This document shows, one piece after another, positions 9,395 through 18,488 of a DNA stretch of 64,000 nt. Both the position numbers and the translations under genes were made by a program. The notes under the pieces are model-generated. The model searched no databases and was not told the origin of the DNA. It saw only the letters and a program-made list of their open reading frames with translations. This stretch comes from Candidatus Nitrospira kreftii. GTDB lineage: Bacteria; Nitrospirota; Nitrospiria; Nitrospirales; Nitrospiraceae. Location of the stretch: assembly GCA_014058405.1 (NCBI GenBank), contig CP047423.1:868001-932000 (forward strand). Direction: 5' to 3'. The stretch's first letter is position 1, and every line of letters begins with the position of its first letter.

Positions 9395-10957
9395 ATGCTT
9401 CCTAGTTCAAGACACCGTGTCGTTATCGCCTTGTCGTTCCTGTTGTCGTTGACGAGTTGTTCCGATACCGATTTTGTCGTTCGCCCTCCGGCACCGGAGA
9501 AACTCTCGACAATAGAAAACCCAATCGTCGGGACCACGGATTCCGTCATCAGCGTGCCGGTGCAGCTGGACCTTTCGCCTTTTCTTCAAGCTGTCAACGA
9601 TCAGAACATGATCCCGAAGAAGTTCGATCATTGGGGGAGCTTTATCAAGCATCCTAAAGGCGTGGAGTACAAATACTACGCAGAACGGGATGACTTTTCC
9701 ATCGAGCGATCTGGTTCTCAGCAAATGGGTGGCGCCGAGCCCGGTATGTCGAACGGAGATCTGTCGCTCAGAAATTGGTGGAAAGGCATTGATCTCTCAG
9801 GGTCATCGATCTCCGTGAGCGCCCCTCTTCGCTATAAGATTGGTTTGCACCCCCATTCTCAGATCGATGATGCCCCTGCTCAGTGTGGCGACGGCAGTGA
9901 ATGGCCAAAGCAAGGCACGCTCAAAGGAAGCATCGCGATGGCGATGATGCCGAATTATGGCGTGTCGGCGTCCCTGCGGGGTGTGACGGTGAATCCCGTC
10001 GATCCGTGCAAGCTACGCATGGCGGATATGGACCTGTATCCGGTCGTCAATGCCAAACTCTCGGAGCACGTCAAAGGCGGACTGAGTAAGGCTGTCTCAC
10101 AGCTTAATACACTGACCGTCAGATCTCACGCCGAAGAGGTCTGGAGTGCGCTGCGCAATCCTATCCAGTTGGAACCGGATGTCTGGCTCCTGCTCAATAT
10201 CGACAAGGTGAAACATGGTGGATTTTCTGGGGATGGTCACGTGGTGAATGACACTCTTCAGATTACTGGCAACCCGGTAATCGTCTATGGTGCTGAACCA
10301 TCTGCTACATCCGCTGCACTTCCTCAGATCGAAACTGAACCGGTTTCCCCGGAATTTCGCGGCGTAGCAGATGTCCAAGGAGACTATTCAGGGACGCGGT
10401 CGGCTTCCAATAGATTTCACGTTCTGAGCGACACCCAGGTCGATTACAGTACGCTTTCGAAGTCGCTTTCGAACCGACTCAGAGGGAAACGCGTCGTCAA
10501 TAAAGGTAACTTTATTCAGGTGACAGGCGCCACGATTTCCGGCTTGGGGGCCAACCAAGTGCTTTTGCGTGTTGATTTTACAGGAGACGCGCGCGGCCAC
10601 GTGTATTTGATCGGGAAACCGGAGATCAATGCGATGACACAGACTGTCTATCTCGGTGGTCTTCGCTATGATCCCAAGACTACTCATCTGCTGCAGACAG
10701 CGGTCCCCGAGTGGTTCTATCACGCGCCGCTCCGAGAGGCCATTACCCCAGAAATCGTGTTCGGAGTGACCCCGATGATCGACCGATTACGAGATCTTGT
10801 GAAAACCGGGCTGAATCGAACACTGAGTCCCACCGTCTCAATGCAGGGGACCGTGACGTCGATGCAAGGCGTCGCCGTGTTCGCCGACATTGATGCGCTG
10901 CATGTTCGAGCGATGAGCGATGGAACGCTCAATGTGGCCGTGGGCAGTAAGCCCTGA
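9395..10957 (+). CDS. DUF4403-family lipoprotein
   Basis: A 520-residue envelope lipoprotein (lipobox LLSLTSC, Cys22). The start at 9395 is preferred over 9374 because GGAAAGGAAA precedes it and it gives a standard signal. The body has the DUF4403 features: SVPVQLDLSPFLQAVN near the start, a W-containing central part, PVVNAKLSEHVKGGLSKAV, and a late repeat with KLSEH/SKSLSNRLRGKRV and VTGATISGLGANQVLLRVDFTGDARG. It is stand-alone. The function of the family is not established. Confidence 0.82.
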   Translation: MLPSSRHRVVIALSFLLSLTSCSDTDFVVRPPAPEKLSTIENPIVGTTDSVISVPVQLDLSPFLQAVNDQNMIPKKFDHWGSFIKHPKGVEYKYYAERDDFSIERSGSQQMGGAEPGMSNGDLSLRNWWKGIDLSGSSISVSAPLRYKIGLHPHSQIDDAPAQCGDGSEWPKQGTLKGSIAMAMMPNYGVSASLRGVTVNPVDPCKLRMADMDLYPVVNAKLSEHVKGGLSKAVSQLNTLTVRSHAEEVWSALRNPIQLEPDVWLLLNIDKVKHGGFSGDGHVVNDTLQITGNPVIVYGAEPSATSAALPQIETEPVSPEFRGVADVQGDYSGTRSASNRFHVLSDTQVDYSTLSKSLSNRLRGKRVVNKGNFIQVTGATISGLGANQVLLRVDFTGDARGHVYLIGKPEINAMTQTVYLGGLRYDPKTTHLLQTAVPEWFYHAPLREAITPEIVFGVTPMIDRLRDLVKTGLNRTLSPTVSMQGTVTSMQGVAVFADIDALHVRAMSDGTLNVAVGSKP

Positions 10958-11080
10958 GTCGCCTGACCAGAATCTTCCTGCCGTTTCCCGTGTCTCCACT
11001 GGTCTACTCCGTTCTACAGTTCTGCCCGTTGCTAGCCGATAGAGAAGGTGGAAGCCGGTCACAACTGAAAGGCCCCCAGC

Positions 11081-11938
11081 ATGCCATCGGCTCACGAGCT
11101 GGTTCAGTCCTGTACCTCCATCTTCACATTGCCGGAGATTTACTTTCGTGTGCGGGACGTGGTGGACGATCCCGATTCGACGATGGACGATCTCGCCGCA
11201 GTCCTCAAGCTGGATCCGGCCATTTCGGCAAGGTTGCTCCGCATCGTCAATAGCCCTATGTATGGGTTTTCCAAACAGATCGATACCATCACTCACGCCG
11301 TCAATCTTCTTGGCACACAGGCTGTCAGCGACCTTGTGACCTTGGCCACCATCGGGCGGACGTTTTCTGGGATGCCGGTTCAACTTATGGACGTCCCCCG
11401 GTTCTGGCGCAAAAGCGTGTTCTGTGCCCTCCTTGCCGGAAAGACTGCCAAGGCTTGCGGCATCGACGACAGCGAGCGCTTCTTCATCGAAGGCCTGTTG
11501 CGCGACATCGGCCACTTCGTCCTGTATCAGACCGTCCCCCAGAGGGCCCAATCTGCGCTCATCGAGGCGGACTACCTCGACAACTCACTCGCCGAGGTGG
11601 AGCAGTCCAATATCGGATGCGACTTCGCTGAAGTGGGTGCGGAACTGATTCACGCATGGGGTATGCCTGTACAGATTGAGCAGGCCGTCCGTTACCAACT
11701 CAGCCCAAGCGAGGCTGGCGATTGTGCTCTCCACGCGTCGATTGTTCATATAGCCGGCGTTGTCGCCGATCACGAAGAGCTCGAGCCGAACCGCCGCCAT
11801 GAGGTCCTGCCGTTCGATCCCTTCGCTATCACCACCGCGCAGTTTAAGACACCCGGCCTCTCGGCGCTGCTCATAGAGACCCATGCGCAACTACAAGATA
11901 CTCTCGCGCTGATCCACCCTCCCGCCATGGCTGCGTAG
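11081..11938 (+). CDS. HDOD-domain signalling protein (copy 1)
   Basis: A 285-residue HDOD protein. The N-terminal half has LKLDPAISARLLRIVNSPMYG and KQIDTITHAVNLLGTQAV, the classic HDOD segment. The degenerate metal motif reads LLRDIGHF, with Arg where catalytic HD proteins have His, so phosphodiesterase activity is not expected. HDOD proteins usually act as adaptors in signalling. The N-terminus and most of the length match the gene at 14012 (roughly 70% identical by eye). It is convergent with the next gene. Confidence 0.88.
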   Translation: MPSAHELVQSCTSIFTLPEIYFRVRDVVDDPDSTMDDLAAVLKLDPAISARLLRIVNSPMYGFSKQIDTITHAVNLLGTQAVSDLVTLATIGRTFSGMPVQLMDVPRFWRKSVFCALLAGKTAKACGIDDSERFFIEGLLRDIGHFVLYQTVPQRAQSALIEADYLDNSLAEVEQSNIGCDFAEVGAELIHAWGMPVQIEQAVRYQLSPSEAGDCALHASIVHIAGVVADHEELEPNRRHEVLPFDPFAITTAQFKTPGLSALLIETHAQLQDTLALIHPPAMAA

Positions 11939-12130
11939 CTCTTCAAAAGCACATTCAGAAGACGATCTGCAAAGGGTGCCGGCTTGATTATGCTCTTTCG
12001 ACCTCTCGATCTGGCCCTTACCATGGGGAGCACTGTGTTTTCGTGGAGTGACTATGGTTTTCTGGCAAGAGGTAGGCTATGAGGTCATTTCTCAGAACAG
12101 CTACCTGATAGAAGAGCGCTCTCCATCCCT

Positions 12131-13477
12131 CTACTTCACCTGTAGGTGTAAAGAAGATACGCGGTCTCCGACACAAGCTGCGATTGCCTGGCTGCTCTGC
12201 ATTGAGTAGTGATCTCCTTGTGGGATAAATCGGTCCTCGTGAGGGACATTGTGGAGGCAGGGACGCAAATCAAGATAATTGACTCCGGACGAGCGGAGAA
12301 CGATCAAGCTTGGAGTTTCTTTTCCCAGGTTTCTATCGTCGGTCTTGTCGGGAAGATAAAGAATCAATGGAATGGATTTATCGGATTCAACCGCTTGAAG
12401 AAAGGTGCGGAATAAGGCGTGATGAAGCGCTTCGCGTGAATCTCCGTTTTGTTGGCGTCGCCAAATCCCATATTGTGTCGTATAGAGGCGGAAGAGATAG
12501 GAATGGTAGAAATACCGCCATCGTCGGATCTCCCATCGACCAGGAGCAAAAGACCAATCGTAGTCAATAGAGGGAAGCTCGCTGACCCATTGGGCATCTG
12601 CAATCTCTTGCAATGACGGCAGCGGGATATTGATCGGTGTCGGTTCATCATTCTTCAATAGGAATCGTGGTTGCGCCCACGGTATTCCGGGAAACAGTCG
12701 GGTCAGGCCGTACACGCCCATCGTCCTCCCCGCTGTGTTGCTCGACAAAGCAAAGAGCACGACAGTCGGATGCCATGGACGAACATCACGCAGATATCGC
12801 AGATACATTTGTCCTACACTATATCCGCCTACTCCAAAGTTGAGGATCTGGCACTCCGGCAGGTATGTCCGGAGGAGATAACCCCAAGTTTCTTCAAACT
12901 TCAGCTCTTCGCCAAACGTATGAGAATCGCCGACAAGAGCGATTCGACATGCTGCACCCTCTGCCTTGAATTGGGTATCGGTTTTCGAGGTTCGTATTCC
13001 ATCAACGCTTGTGTAATACAGCCCATCAGTCGTGCTCAGATTTGGTCTGACGATCCACCCTAGAGTCCGATCGTACGAAAGGAATGAATCGATCCGGTAG
13101 TTGTCCACCACGACCTTCAGATTCTGTGGGAATAATGGCTCTCCCAATAATATGGTTTCCGTGGGGGTCTCTGTGGCAATGAGTCTCAGGGTGGTCTCTA
13201 GAGCAGCGACTGTAAGAAACAACGGTACGGCATTCCAAATGAGTGCTATTCGGAAAGGGCGTTTCCCCGTTCTCCTGAGTCGCATCGCGTAACGGACTGC
13301 CATGACGCTACTACACAAAAGGGCGATCATGGCGACGATCAATAGTTGTCCGTCGGAATACCCGAAGACTAACAACCCATCCGGTTTGTCCTCGATGCGA
13401 TACAGGGTCAGAATGACCAGCACGATGCTTGCCGTTGACACCCAAAGCGATAGGATGAAGGTGAGCGGGGACATCAT
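12131..13477 (-). CDS. Membrane protein with SGNH hydrolase-like domain
   Basis: A 448-residue protein with three hydrophobic segments in the first ~110 residues (about 4-24, 43-62 and 78-98), then an extracytoplasmic SGNH domain. Block I is ALVGDSHTFGEEL, block II is LNFGVGGYSVGQ, and the late GDHYS supplies the Asp-x-His-type pair. SGNH proteins of this layout modify or deacylate polysaccharides or lipids. It lies between the two HDOD paralogues on the opposite strand. The substrate is unknown. Confidence 0.78.
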   Translation of the reverse strand: MMSPLTFILSLWVSTASIVLVILTLYRIEDKPDGLLVFGYSDGQLLIVAMIALLCSSVMAVRYAMRLRRTGKRPFRIALIWNAVPLFLTVAALETTLRLIATETPTETILLGEPLFPQNLKVVVDNYRIDSFLSYDRTLGWIVRPNLSTTDGLYYTSVDGIRTSKTDTQFKAEGAACRIALVGDSHTFGEELKFEETWGYLLRTYLPECQILNFGVGGYSVGQMYLRYLRDVRPWHPTVVLFALSSNTAGRTMGVYGLTRLFPGIPWAQPRFLLKNDEPTPINIPLPSLQEIADAQWVSELPSIDYDWSFAPGRWEIRRWRYFYHSYLFRLYTTQYGIWRRQQNGDSREALHHALFRTFLQAVESDKSIPLILYLPDKTDDRNLGKETPSLIVLRSSGVNYLDLRPCLHNVPHEDRFIPQGDHYSMQSSQAIAACVGDRVSSLHLQVK

Positions 13478-14011
13478 TCGGGGTGGGTGTGGATGGGAGC
13501 GAACGGTATTGTGGCGACCGGATATCGCCGATGACGAAGTGTTGCCGCCATAAGCCAGTTGGTAATCAAAAAGTTCTCGTGGTCCTCATGAGCCTTTCGA
13601 ACGAATAAGAGATTCTCACCGTAAGATGAGCATCTGGTCTGACGTTCGGCCCGGTGGCTGCTACCCTACTCTAAAAGTTGTACGTGCCAAAGGGAAGACT
13701 TGATTTGCCCTTGGGCTTAGGAATGCTTGAGGCCGCGGTGAAAAAGAGTGAGCGATTCCGACTGGAAGGCAAGGACGACGTTATCAGAGAAGCAGATATC
13801 GTGTATGTTAGGTGTGCCATCCTTTGTGCAGCCATGTCCACCTGCTGAGTAACGATCCGATCCTTGCAGGATATCGCGAATCGGTTACACTGAAGGAGGG
13901 GAGATTGGGACATTTTATTTGAAGGCACAAACAGTTCCGGCCATTCGCGTCTGATAAAATAAAAGACGGGGGCTTCTATCTATTGACAGATAGCTGGGAG
14001 GATTCTGCACC
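13478..14011. other. Gene-poor spacer between SGNH gene and HDOD copy 2
   Basis: A 534-base stretch with no convincing gene. On the plus strand, 13678-13848 is open for 56 codons after a stop and reads RLDLPLGLGMLEAAVKKS in a protein-like way, but it has no good start or recognisable relative, so it may be a gene fragment. The last 30 bases hold a GGGAGG ribosome-binding site for the HDOD gene at 14012. Confidence 0.4.
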
Positions 14012-14869
14012 ATGCCATTAGCCAGCGAACTGGTTCAGTCCTGCACCTCGGTCTTCACATTATCGGAGTTGTACTCCCGCGTGCGAGACGTGGTGGACAA
14101 TCCAAGCTCGTCGATGGATGAGCTCGCCAACGTCCTAAGGCTTGATCCAGTCCTCGCGGCAAGGCTACTCCGTACCGCAAACAGCCCTCAGTATGGGTCC
14201 CCGAAGCAAATCGATACTATCTCCTGCGCAGTCAACTTGATTGGTGTCCAGGCGGTGAGGGACCTCGTGGCCGCAACCACGATCGGCCAGACTTTTTCTG
14301 GGATGCTGCCTCAATTCATGGATGCGGCGAGATTCTGGCGCAAGAGCCTATTCTGTGCGTTGGTCGCCCGAAGGATGGCACCGTCGTGTGGCATCGCTGA
14401 CAGCGAGCGCTGTTTTGTCGAAGGGTTATTACGCGACATCGGCCACTTCGTCCTCTATCAGACTGTCCCGCAGCGGGCTCAGTCCGCTCTGATTGAAGCA
14501 GGATACCTCGAAGCCTCACTGGCCGAGGTGGAGCAGTCCAACATCGGCTGCGACTTCGCTGAAGTCGGTGCCGAACTGATCTGGTCATGGAACATGCCGG
14601 TCCACATCGAGCAGGCTATCCGCTGCCAACTGAGTCCGAAGGATGCCGGAGAATTTTCTCTTCATGCGTCTCTTGTTCATCTGGCCGGTGTCGTCGCCGA
14701 CCATGAAGAACTTGAGCCAAGCCGACGCCCTGCCCTGTTACCGTTCAGTCCTCATGCGATCACCGCCACAGGGTTTGTCCTCACCAATCTCCCGGCATTA
14801 CTGACCGATGTCCGCGCCCAGCTGAGCGACACTCTGGCGCTTGTCTGCCCGCAGGCCATGGCGGCGTAG
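14012..14869 (+). CDS. HDOD-domain signalling protein (copy 2)
   Basis: A 285-residue HDOD paralogue of the gene at 11081, of identical length and collinear throughout. It has LRLDPVLAARLLRTANSPQYG, KQIDTISCAVNLIGVQAV and the same degenerate LLRDIGHF. Differences cluster in the linker segments and the last 60 residues. The start is preceded by TGGGAGGATT. It probably arose from the neighbouring copy by duplication, with the SGNH gene between them. Adaptor-type signalling is inferred from the family. Confidence 0.88.
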   Translation: MPLASELVQSCTSVFTLSELYSRVRDVVDNPSSSMDELANVLRLDPVLAARLLRTANSPQYGSPKQIDTISCAVNLIGVQAVRDLVAATTIGQTFSGMLPQFMDAARFWRKSLFCALVARRMAPSCGIADSERCFVEGLLRDIGHFVLYQTVPQRAQSALIEAGYLEASLAEVEQSNIGCDFAEVGAELIWSWNMPVHIEQAIRCQLSPKDAGEFSLHASLVHLAGVVADHEELEPSRRPALLPFSPHAITATGFVLTNLPALLTDVRAQLSDTLALVCPQAMAA

Positions 14870-14945
14870 TTCCATCACCCATTGTCTGACGCCACGAAGG
14901 GGTTGGCAATAGGTCGAGGAGCATGCCTGCGGCTGGTTTGATGAG

Positions 14946-15590
14946 TTACCCCTGCCGTGTATCCAAGCGCCAGATATGTTCCGTTGCCGGGCACTTGCCC
15001 TTGAGCCCACCAGGGACGTCTATTCGGGCTAGGGGTGTGAGGGTGTAGGTGTCGCGATAATGGCGATGGAGCTCATCGGCGGTGACGGAAAAAGGAGGCC
15101 CTGCCATGATGGTTTGGTCGTATTCATAGCCGATGATGAGCTGGGGCGCCAAGGCTGTGATGGCCTTGAGATGCTTCGTGTACCGTACCCGCATGGTCTC
15201 CGGTATCGCGACCAATGCGGCCCGGTCATAGATCGCATCGACGGGGCCGAGGATCTTGCGCGATAGGTCGAAGAGATCGCCCACGAAGATGTCGATCTTC
15301 TCTCCGCGAAAGAGCTTGAGCTTCCCAACCGCCGAGATAATCGGTTCCACCCCAAGGTCGGCAAACAGCTGCGTCACAGCCAGTTCGCTGAGTTCCACCC
15401 CGGCGACATCATAGCCGTGAGACAGGAGCCACCTAAGATCGAGCGACTTGCCACAGAGCGGCACAAACACACGACTGCCTGGAGGTACGTTCAGAGAAGG
15501 GAAATGGGCGATCAGCAGAGGGTTGACGGTGGATTCGTGCCATCCCGTCTGGTTCGTCTGCCAGCGGTTATGCCAAAAATTTGCATCCAT
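14946..15590 (-). CDS. tpm: Thiopurine S-methyltransferase-like protein
   Basis: A 214-residue SAM-dependent methyltransferase of the TPMT family, which methylates thiol, selenium or tellurium compounds. Signatures are the N-terminal WHNRWQTNQTGWHESTVNP, VFVPLCGKSLDLRWLLSHG (SAM-binding loop), GVELSELAV, and DAIYDRAALVAIP. The length equals the bacterial family. It is convergent with HDOD copy 2 and stands alone. Confidence 0.92.
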   Translation of the reverse strand: MDANFWHNRWQTNQTGWHESTVNPLLIAHFPSLNVPPGSRVFVPLCGKSLDLRWLLSHGYDVAGVELSELAVTQLFADLGVEPIISAVGKLKLFRGEKIDIFVGDLFDLSRKILGPVDAIYDRAALVAIPETMRVRYTKHLKAITALAPQLIIGYEYDQTIMAGPPFSVTADELHRHYRDTYTLTPLARIDVPGGLKGKCPATEHIWRLDTRQG

Positions 15591-15798
15591 GCGAATCTCT
15601 CTCTGACTATGGTTGGTTGTAGCCTTCGAGCGCCATCCTAAAGGGCAGAAACGAAGAGAGGCAATATGGGGTGGAGGCTAAGGGGAGATGGTAGAACGGA
15701 AAAGGATCGAGTTGTACGCCTGAAAATTAGGTCAACCCTCCAGCCTGACCACAACCCTACTCATGTTGAATGCACTGTGGGGTAAGGGAAACAATCGC

Positions 15799-15827
15799 TT
15801 GCAAATCATACGGCGATACCGTACTCC
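15799..15827 (+). promoter_or_regulatory. Candidate higBA promoter with inverted-repeat operator
   Basis: A TTGCAA box (15799-15804) lies 17 bases before TACTCC (15822-15827). Between and over them lies the perfect inverted repeat TACGGCGATACCGTA (15809-15823; 5-base arms, 5-base centre), a plausible operator for the HigA-type antitoxin. With this -10 box, transcription would begin 1-3 bases before the higB ATG, giving an almost leaderless message; no Shine-Dalgarno sequence is visible. Inferred from sequence only. Confidence 0.45.
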
Positions 15828-15836
15828 TATAAGCAG

Positions 15837-16127
15837 ATGATTATCCGATCTGTGCGCCACCAGGGATTGAAAAGACTGATCGAAGCCAATCAGACCAGGG
15901 GACTACGGCCCGATCTGGTGAACCGGGTCCGCAATATTCTGACAGCACTGGCTGTCGCCGAGGATATGAAGATGTTTCGGGCCTCCGCCCCTCCAGGCTG
16001 GCGAGTCCATCGACTCTCAGGAGATCGCAAGGGGATATGGAGTATCTCCACATCAGGAAATTGGCGGATCACCTTTGAGGAAGAAGACGGGTATGTGGGT
16101 GACTTAAATTTGGAGGACTATCACTAA
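15837..16127 (+). CDS. higB: HigB-family mRNA interferase toxin
   Basis: A 96-residue RelE-superfamily toxin of the HigB branch: IIRSVRHQGLKRLIEAN, then RNILTALAVAEDM, PPGWRVHRLSGDRKGIWSIS and the C-terminal NWRITFEEEDG...LNLEDYH. These toxins cleave mRNA on the ribosome. It precedes its antitoxin, as is usual for hig loci, and its TAA stop overlaps the next ATG by one base. Confidence 0.93.
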   Translation: MIIRSVRHQGLKRLIEANQTRGLRPDLVNRVRNILTALAVAEDMKMFRASAPPGWRVHRLSGDRKGIWSISTSGNWRITFEEEDGYVGDLNLEDYH

Positions 16128-16432
16128 TGGCGCAGAAAGAGATCAAAATCGGCATGAAGCCCTCACACCCTGGGGCCTTCATCAGAGCTGAGGTTATTGA
16201 CGAGTTGGGATTGAGTATGAGCAAAGCCGCAGAAATTCTGCGCGTGCGGCGTGCCACGCTGTCCGACTTGCTGAACGAAAAATCCTCGCTCACACCTGAA
16301 ATGGCGTTGCGTATGGAGAAGGCCTTTCATCTCAACATGGACATGCTCCTACGCATGCAGGCCTGGTATGACGCCACCGAGATGCGAAAGCATGCGGGAA
16401 AAATCAAAGTCGATCCCTATGTCGCAGCATAG
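16127..16432 (+). CDS. higA: HigA-family antitoxin
   Basis: A 101-residue antitoxin with an XRE-type helix-turn-helix (LGLSMSKAAEILRVRRATLSDLLN, residues ~31-55) and the HigA opening MKPSHPGAFIRAEVIDEL. It neutralises HigB and represses the operon. A GGAGG sequence 12 bases upstream inside higB serves as ribosome-binding site, and the stop-start overlap TAATG couples translation to the toxin gene. Confidence 0.93.
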   Translation: MAQKEIKIGMKPSHPGAFIRAEVIDELGLSMSKAAEILRVRRATLSDLLNEKSSLTPEMALRMEKAFHLNMDMLLRMQAWYDATEMRKHAGKIKVDPYVAA

Positions 16433-16852
16433 AGGGCGCAGAATCGTCGACCAAATGCTATCGTATGTCGAGCAATGCACAATACAAGATCCGACCCTAC
16501 AACATACTTCTGTTCTAGTTCGATCTTGAGTTGCGTCATCTTGGCCATGAATGGTCTCCGAGCGGAACAACGGGCATCAGGCTAAGCCTCCATAGACGGA
16601 AAATCGAGCAGTCATTGGATCACAGTGCACCATGAGAAATATGTCAAGACGTAGCCAGACCCAGATCGTCACCGGCCCCGGATTGTTCTTTCTGATTACG
16701 CAGGCATTTTGCTCGACAAGAGCATGGTGTAGCGCAATGAAGAGCAGAGCAGAGCAGCTGGAGGCCAGATCAGTTCTCCCGTACATGCGCGACTCAAGAT
16801 CCAACCTCAACGTAGCGATGCTATAGCCTTCCAGACATTCGGTAGTACCAAG
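16433..16852. other. Spacer after higBA holding one arm of a diverged repeat
   Basis: A 420-base stretch without a convincing gene. Its right part belongs to the direct repeat described at 16722-16872. An open frame on the minus strand (16577-16810) contains the repeat, but it lacks codon support and a recognisable relative, so I do not call it a gene. Confidence 0.5.
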
Positions 16853-16872
16853 TCAAGAGCCGACCTCGTTTT
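16722..16872. repeat. Diverged direct repeat, left copy
   Basis: About 140-150 bases that align along their whole length with 19781-19920 at roughly 75-80% by eye, with a few short gaps. Shared blocks include GCAATGAAGAG, GATGCTATAG, TCTTCCAGAC/CCTTCCAGAC and AGTCAAGA. The right end of this copy includes the last four codons and stop of the C39-like gene; the other copy keeps the same Gly-Ser-stop reading. With its partner it brackets the 3-kb GlxA/C39/OsmC/VOC segment. Confidence 0.75.
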
Positions 16873-17281
16873 TCGTTCTGCCTTCGATGAACCATTTGGG
16901 CATGATGCGGCTGAAGTCGCGACGCACATTGCTGCGCAGCGCCTGCTTTGAGTCATACACGACGGGTCCGTGCGCGTCGCGTACGAAGACTACCCAGTGC
17001 CAATAGGGTGTGTTGCGTACGAGACGCCATTTGATAGCAAGCGTGGCGAGATCCGGCAGTGCTTCCCACGACGCAAACGGTATTTCAGTTGGTGCGGTTG
17101 TGCAGCCAAAATGCGCAAGCAGGCGACGCACGTGATCAGTATCAGACCACAGACGAGGATCTGAAGGGAAGATGCCGAGTGACGCGCCGGCCGTTTGGGC
17201 AAGTGTGTAGCTGACACCAGCAATTGCCGCGACGCTGGCAATTCCGCAACCGGTCATCTTTTCCTGTAATATGGGTTTCAT
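16853..17281 (-). CDS. C39-like cysteine peptidase domain protein
   Basis: A 142-residue protein resembling the C39 bacteriocin-processing peptidase fold: the N-terminal EKMTGCGIASVAAIAG puts the nucleophile at Cys12, YWHWVVF gives His95, and VVYDSK gives Asp110, a complete Cys-His-Asp set. No transporter domain is attached. It overlaps the upstream regulator gene by 4 bases (ATGA), so it is co-expressed with it. It may be a peptidase or an inactive substrate-binding relative. Confidence 0.7.
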   Translation of the reverse strand: MKPILQEKMTGCGIASVAAIAGVSYTLAQTAGASLGIFPSDPRLWSDTDHVRRLLAHFGCTTAPTEIPFASWEALPDLATLAIKWRLVRNTPYWHWVVFVRDAHGPVVYDSKQALRSNVRRDFSRIMPKWFIEGRTKNEVGS

Positions 17282-18321
17282 ACGGTGCCTCCCGCATTGA
17301 GTATGGGCTGGAACATGCGCCGGTATCCAGCGGGCGTGAGTCCGGTCAGGCGCTTGAAGAGGCGGTGGAAAAACGAGTGGTCCTCGTAACCGACCGCTGG
17401 TCCGATCTCCTCGGTGTTCATGCCAGTGGTTTCGAGTAGGCGCTTGGCTTCTTCGATGCGGAGGTTTTGCACGTACTCGATAAAGGTGATGCCGGTGGCA
17501 GCCTTGAAGCGGCGCTTCAGCGTGCGTTCAGGAATCCGTGCTTTTCCGACGATGTCTTGGATCACATTCGACTCCCGATAACGTCGATCAAGTTGTCGCT
17601 GGCATTCGCGAACTACGGAGTCGGCATGCGGCGAGACGCGTGAAAGCGGTGCATATGGCAATTGGCCCTCGCCGTGCCATTTGAGTAGATACACCTTGGC
17701 GATGCGCAGCGCTTCACCGGGATTAGCGTGGCGTGCGATGATGTGGATCGCGAGGTCGTGCCAAGAGGTGGTGCCGCCAGCGGTCACGATGCGACCCTCG
17801 GGGTCAGCAATGACGAGGTTTGGTTCGGGGTGAAACTGTACATTGGGGTAGCGCTTACGGAACAGATCCTGATAGGCCCAGTGTGAGGTCGCAGAACAGC
17901 CGTCAAGCAGACCAGTAGCCGCGAGCATCACCGCACCAGAGCAGGCGGAGTATAGAAAAGCACCCTGTTTGTAGGCCCTGCGTAACCAGTCCATCAGAGT
18001 CGGATAGCGGTCGCGGATGTCCTCGTCTGGCCCGAGCCAGAGCTCAGGCAGGATGACAATCTGCGCCTCCGGCTCATCGGCTATGACGCAGTCGGGCCTG
18101 ACAGGGATGCCGTGGCCGCAAACAAAAGCCTTCTTTATTGGCGCAGCGATGCGTACGGTGAACAGGGACTTGCCTTCGCCCTGCCGAGTGAGCGTTTCCC
18201 ACACACTGCCCGCAGCCTTGAGCACGTCCACCATGCCGTATAGCGCGGAGCCAGCGGTCTCCGGAACAGCGACGATGAGCACGTCCATCTGGGTTTGTCC
18301 TGATTTCTGGGTGACAGCCAT
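17278..18321 (-). CDS. GlxA-type transcriptional regulator (DJ-1/PfpI + AraC)
   Basis: A 347-residue regulator. Residues ~12-195 form a DJ-1/PfpI glutamine-amidotransferase-like sensor (MDVLIVAVPETAGSALYGM, FLYSACSGAVMLAATGLLDG with the elbow Cys). Residues ~225-335 form an AraC/XylS DNA-binding domain (two helix-turn-helix units; EEIGPAVGYEDHSFFHRLFKRLTGLTP). It is divergent from osmC and leads the C39-like gene. It may control osmC across the shared spacer; that is inference. Confidence 0.92.
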   Translation of the reverse strand: MAVTQKSGQTQMDVLIVAVPETAGSALYGMVDVLKAAGSVWETLTRQGEGKSLFTVRIAAPIKKAFVCGHGIPVRPDCVIADEPEAQIVILPELWLGPDEDIRDRYPTLMDWLRRAYKQGAFLYSACSGAVMLAATGLLDGCSATSHWAYQDLFRKRYPNVQFHPEPNLVIADPEGRIVTAGGTTSWHDLAIHIIARHANPGEALRIAKVYLLKWHGEGQLPYAPLSRVSPHADSVVRECQRQLDRRYRESNVIQDIVGKARIPERTLKRRFKAATGITFIEYVQNLRIEEAKRLLETTGMNTEEIGPAVGYEDHSFFHRLFKRLTGLTPAGYRRMFQPILNAGGTV

Positions 18322-18488
18322 GTGTTTTAACTCAAGTCATCGATTCATTTAGTGGCACGAAAGCCCAGTTTTCGTCATAAACGCACCTTACTCCGTTCGC
18401 TGTCAAGCGGTATTGTTCTCCTGCGGCGATAAAAAGCATTGGGCGATCCGATGCGACACCACATTAACCCTTACCGAAGGAGATCAGC
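18322..18488. promoter_or_regulatory. Divergent intergenic region, GlxA regulator / osmC
   Basis: A 167-base spacer from which both genes must be transcribed. No clear sigma-70 box pair stands out. The osmC side ends with AAGGAGATC as ribosome-binding site. It is the obvious place for an AraC-type operator, but I could not identify a direct repeat with confidence. Confidence 0.4.

Noticed and set aside
12209-13063. Several plus-strand frames opposite the SGNH gene
   Set aside because: All are antisense to a gene with clear SGNH motifs and hydrophobic segments.
16577-16810. A 77-residue minus-strand frame
   Set aside because: It covers the repeat and the gene-poor spacer, has no ribosome-binding site and no recognisable relative; the partial protein similarity between repeats is explained by DNA similarity.
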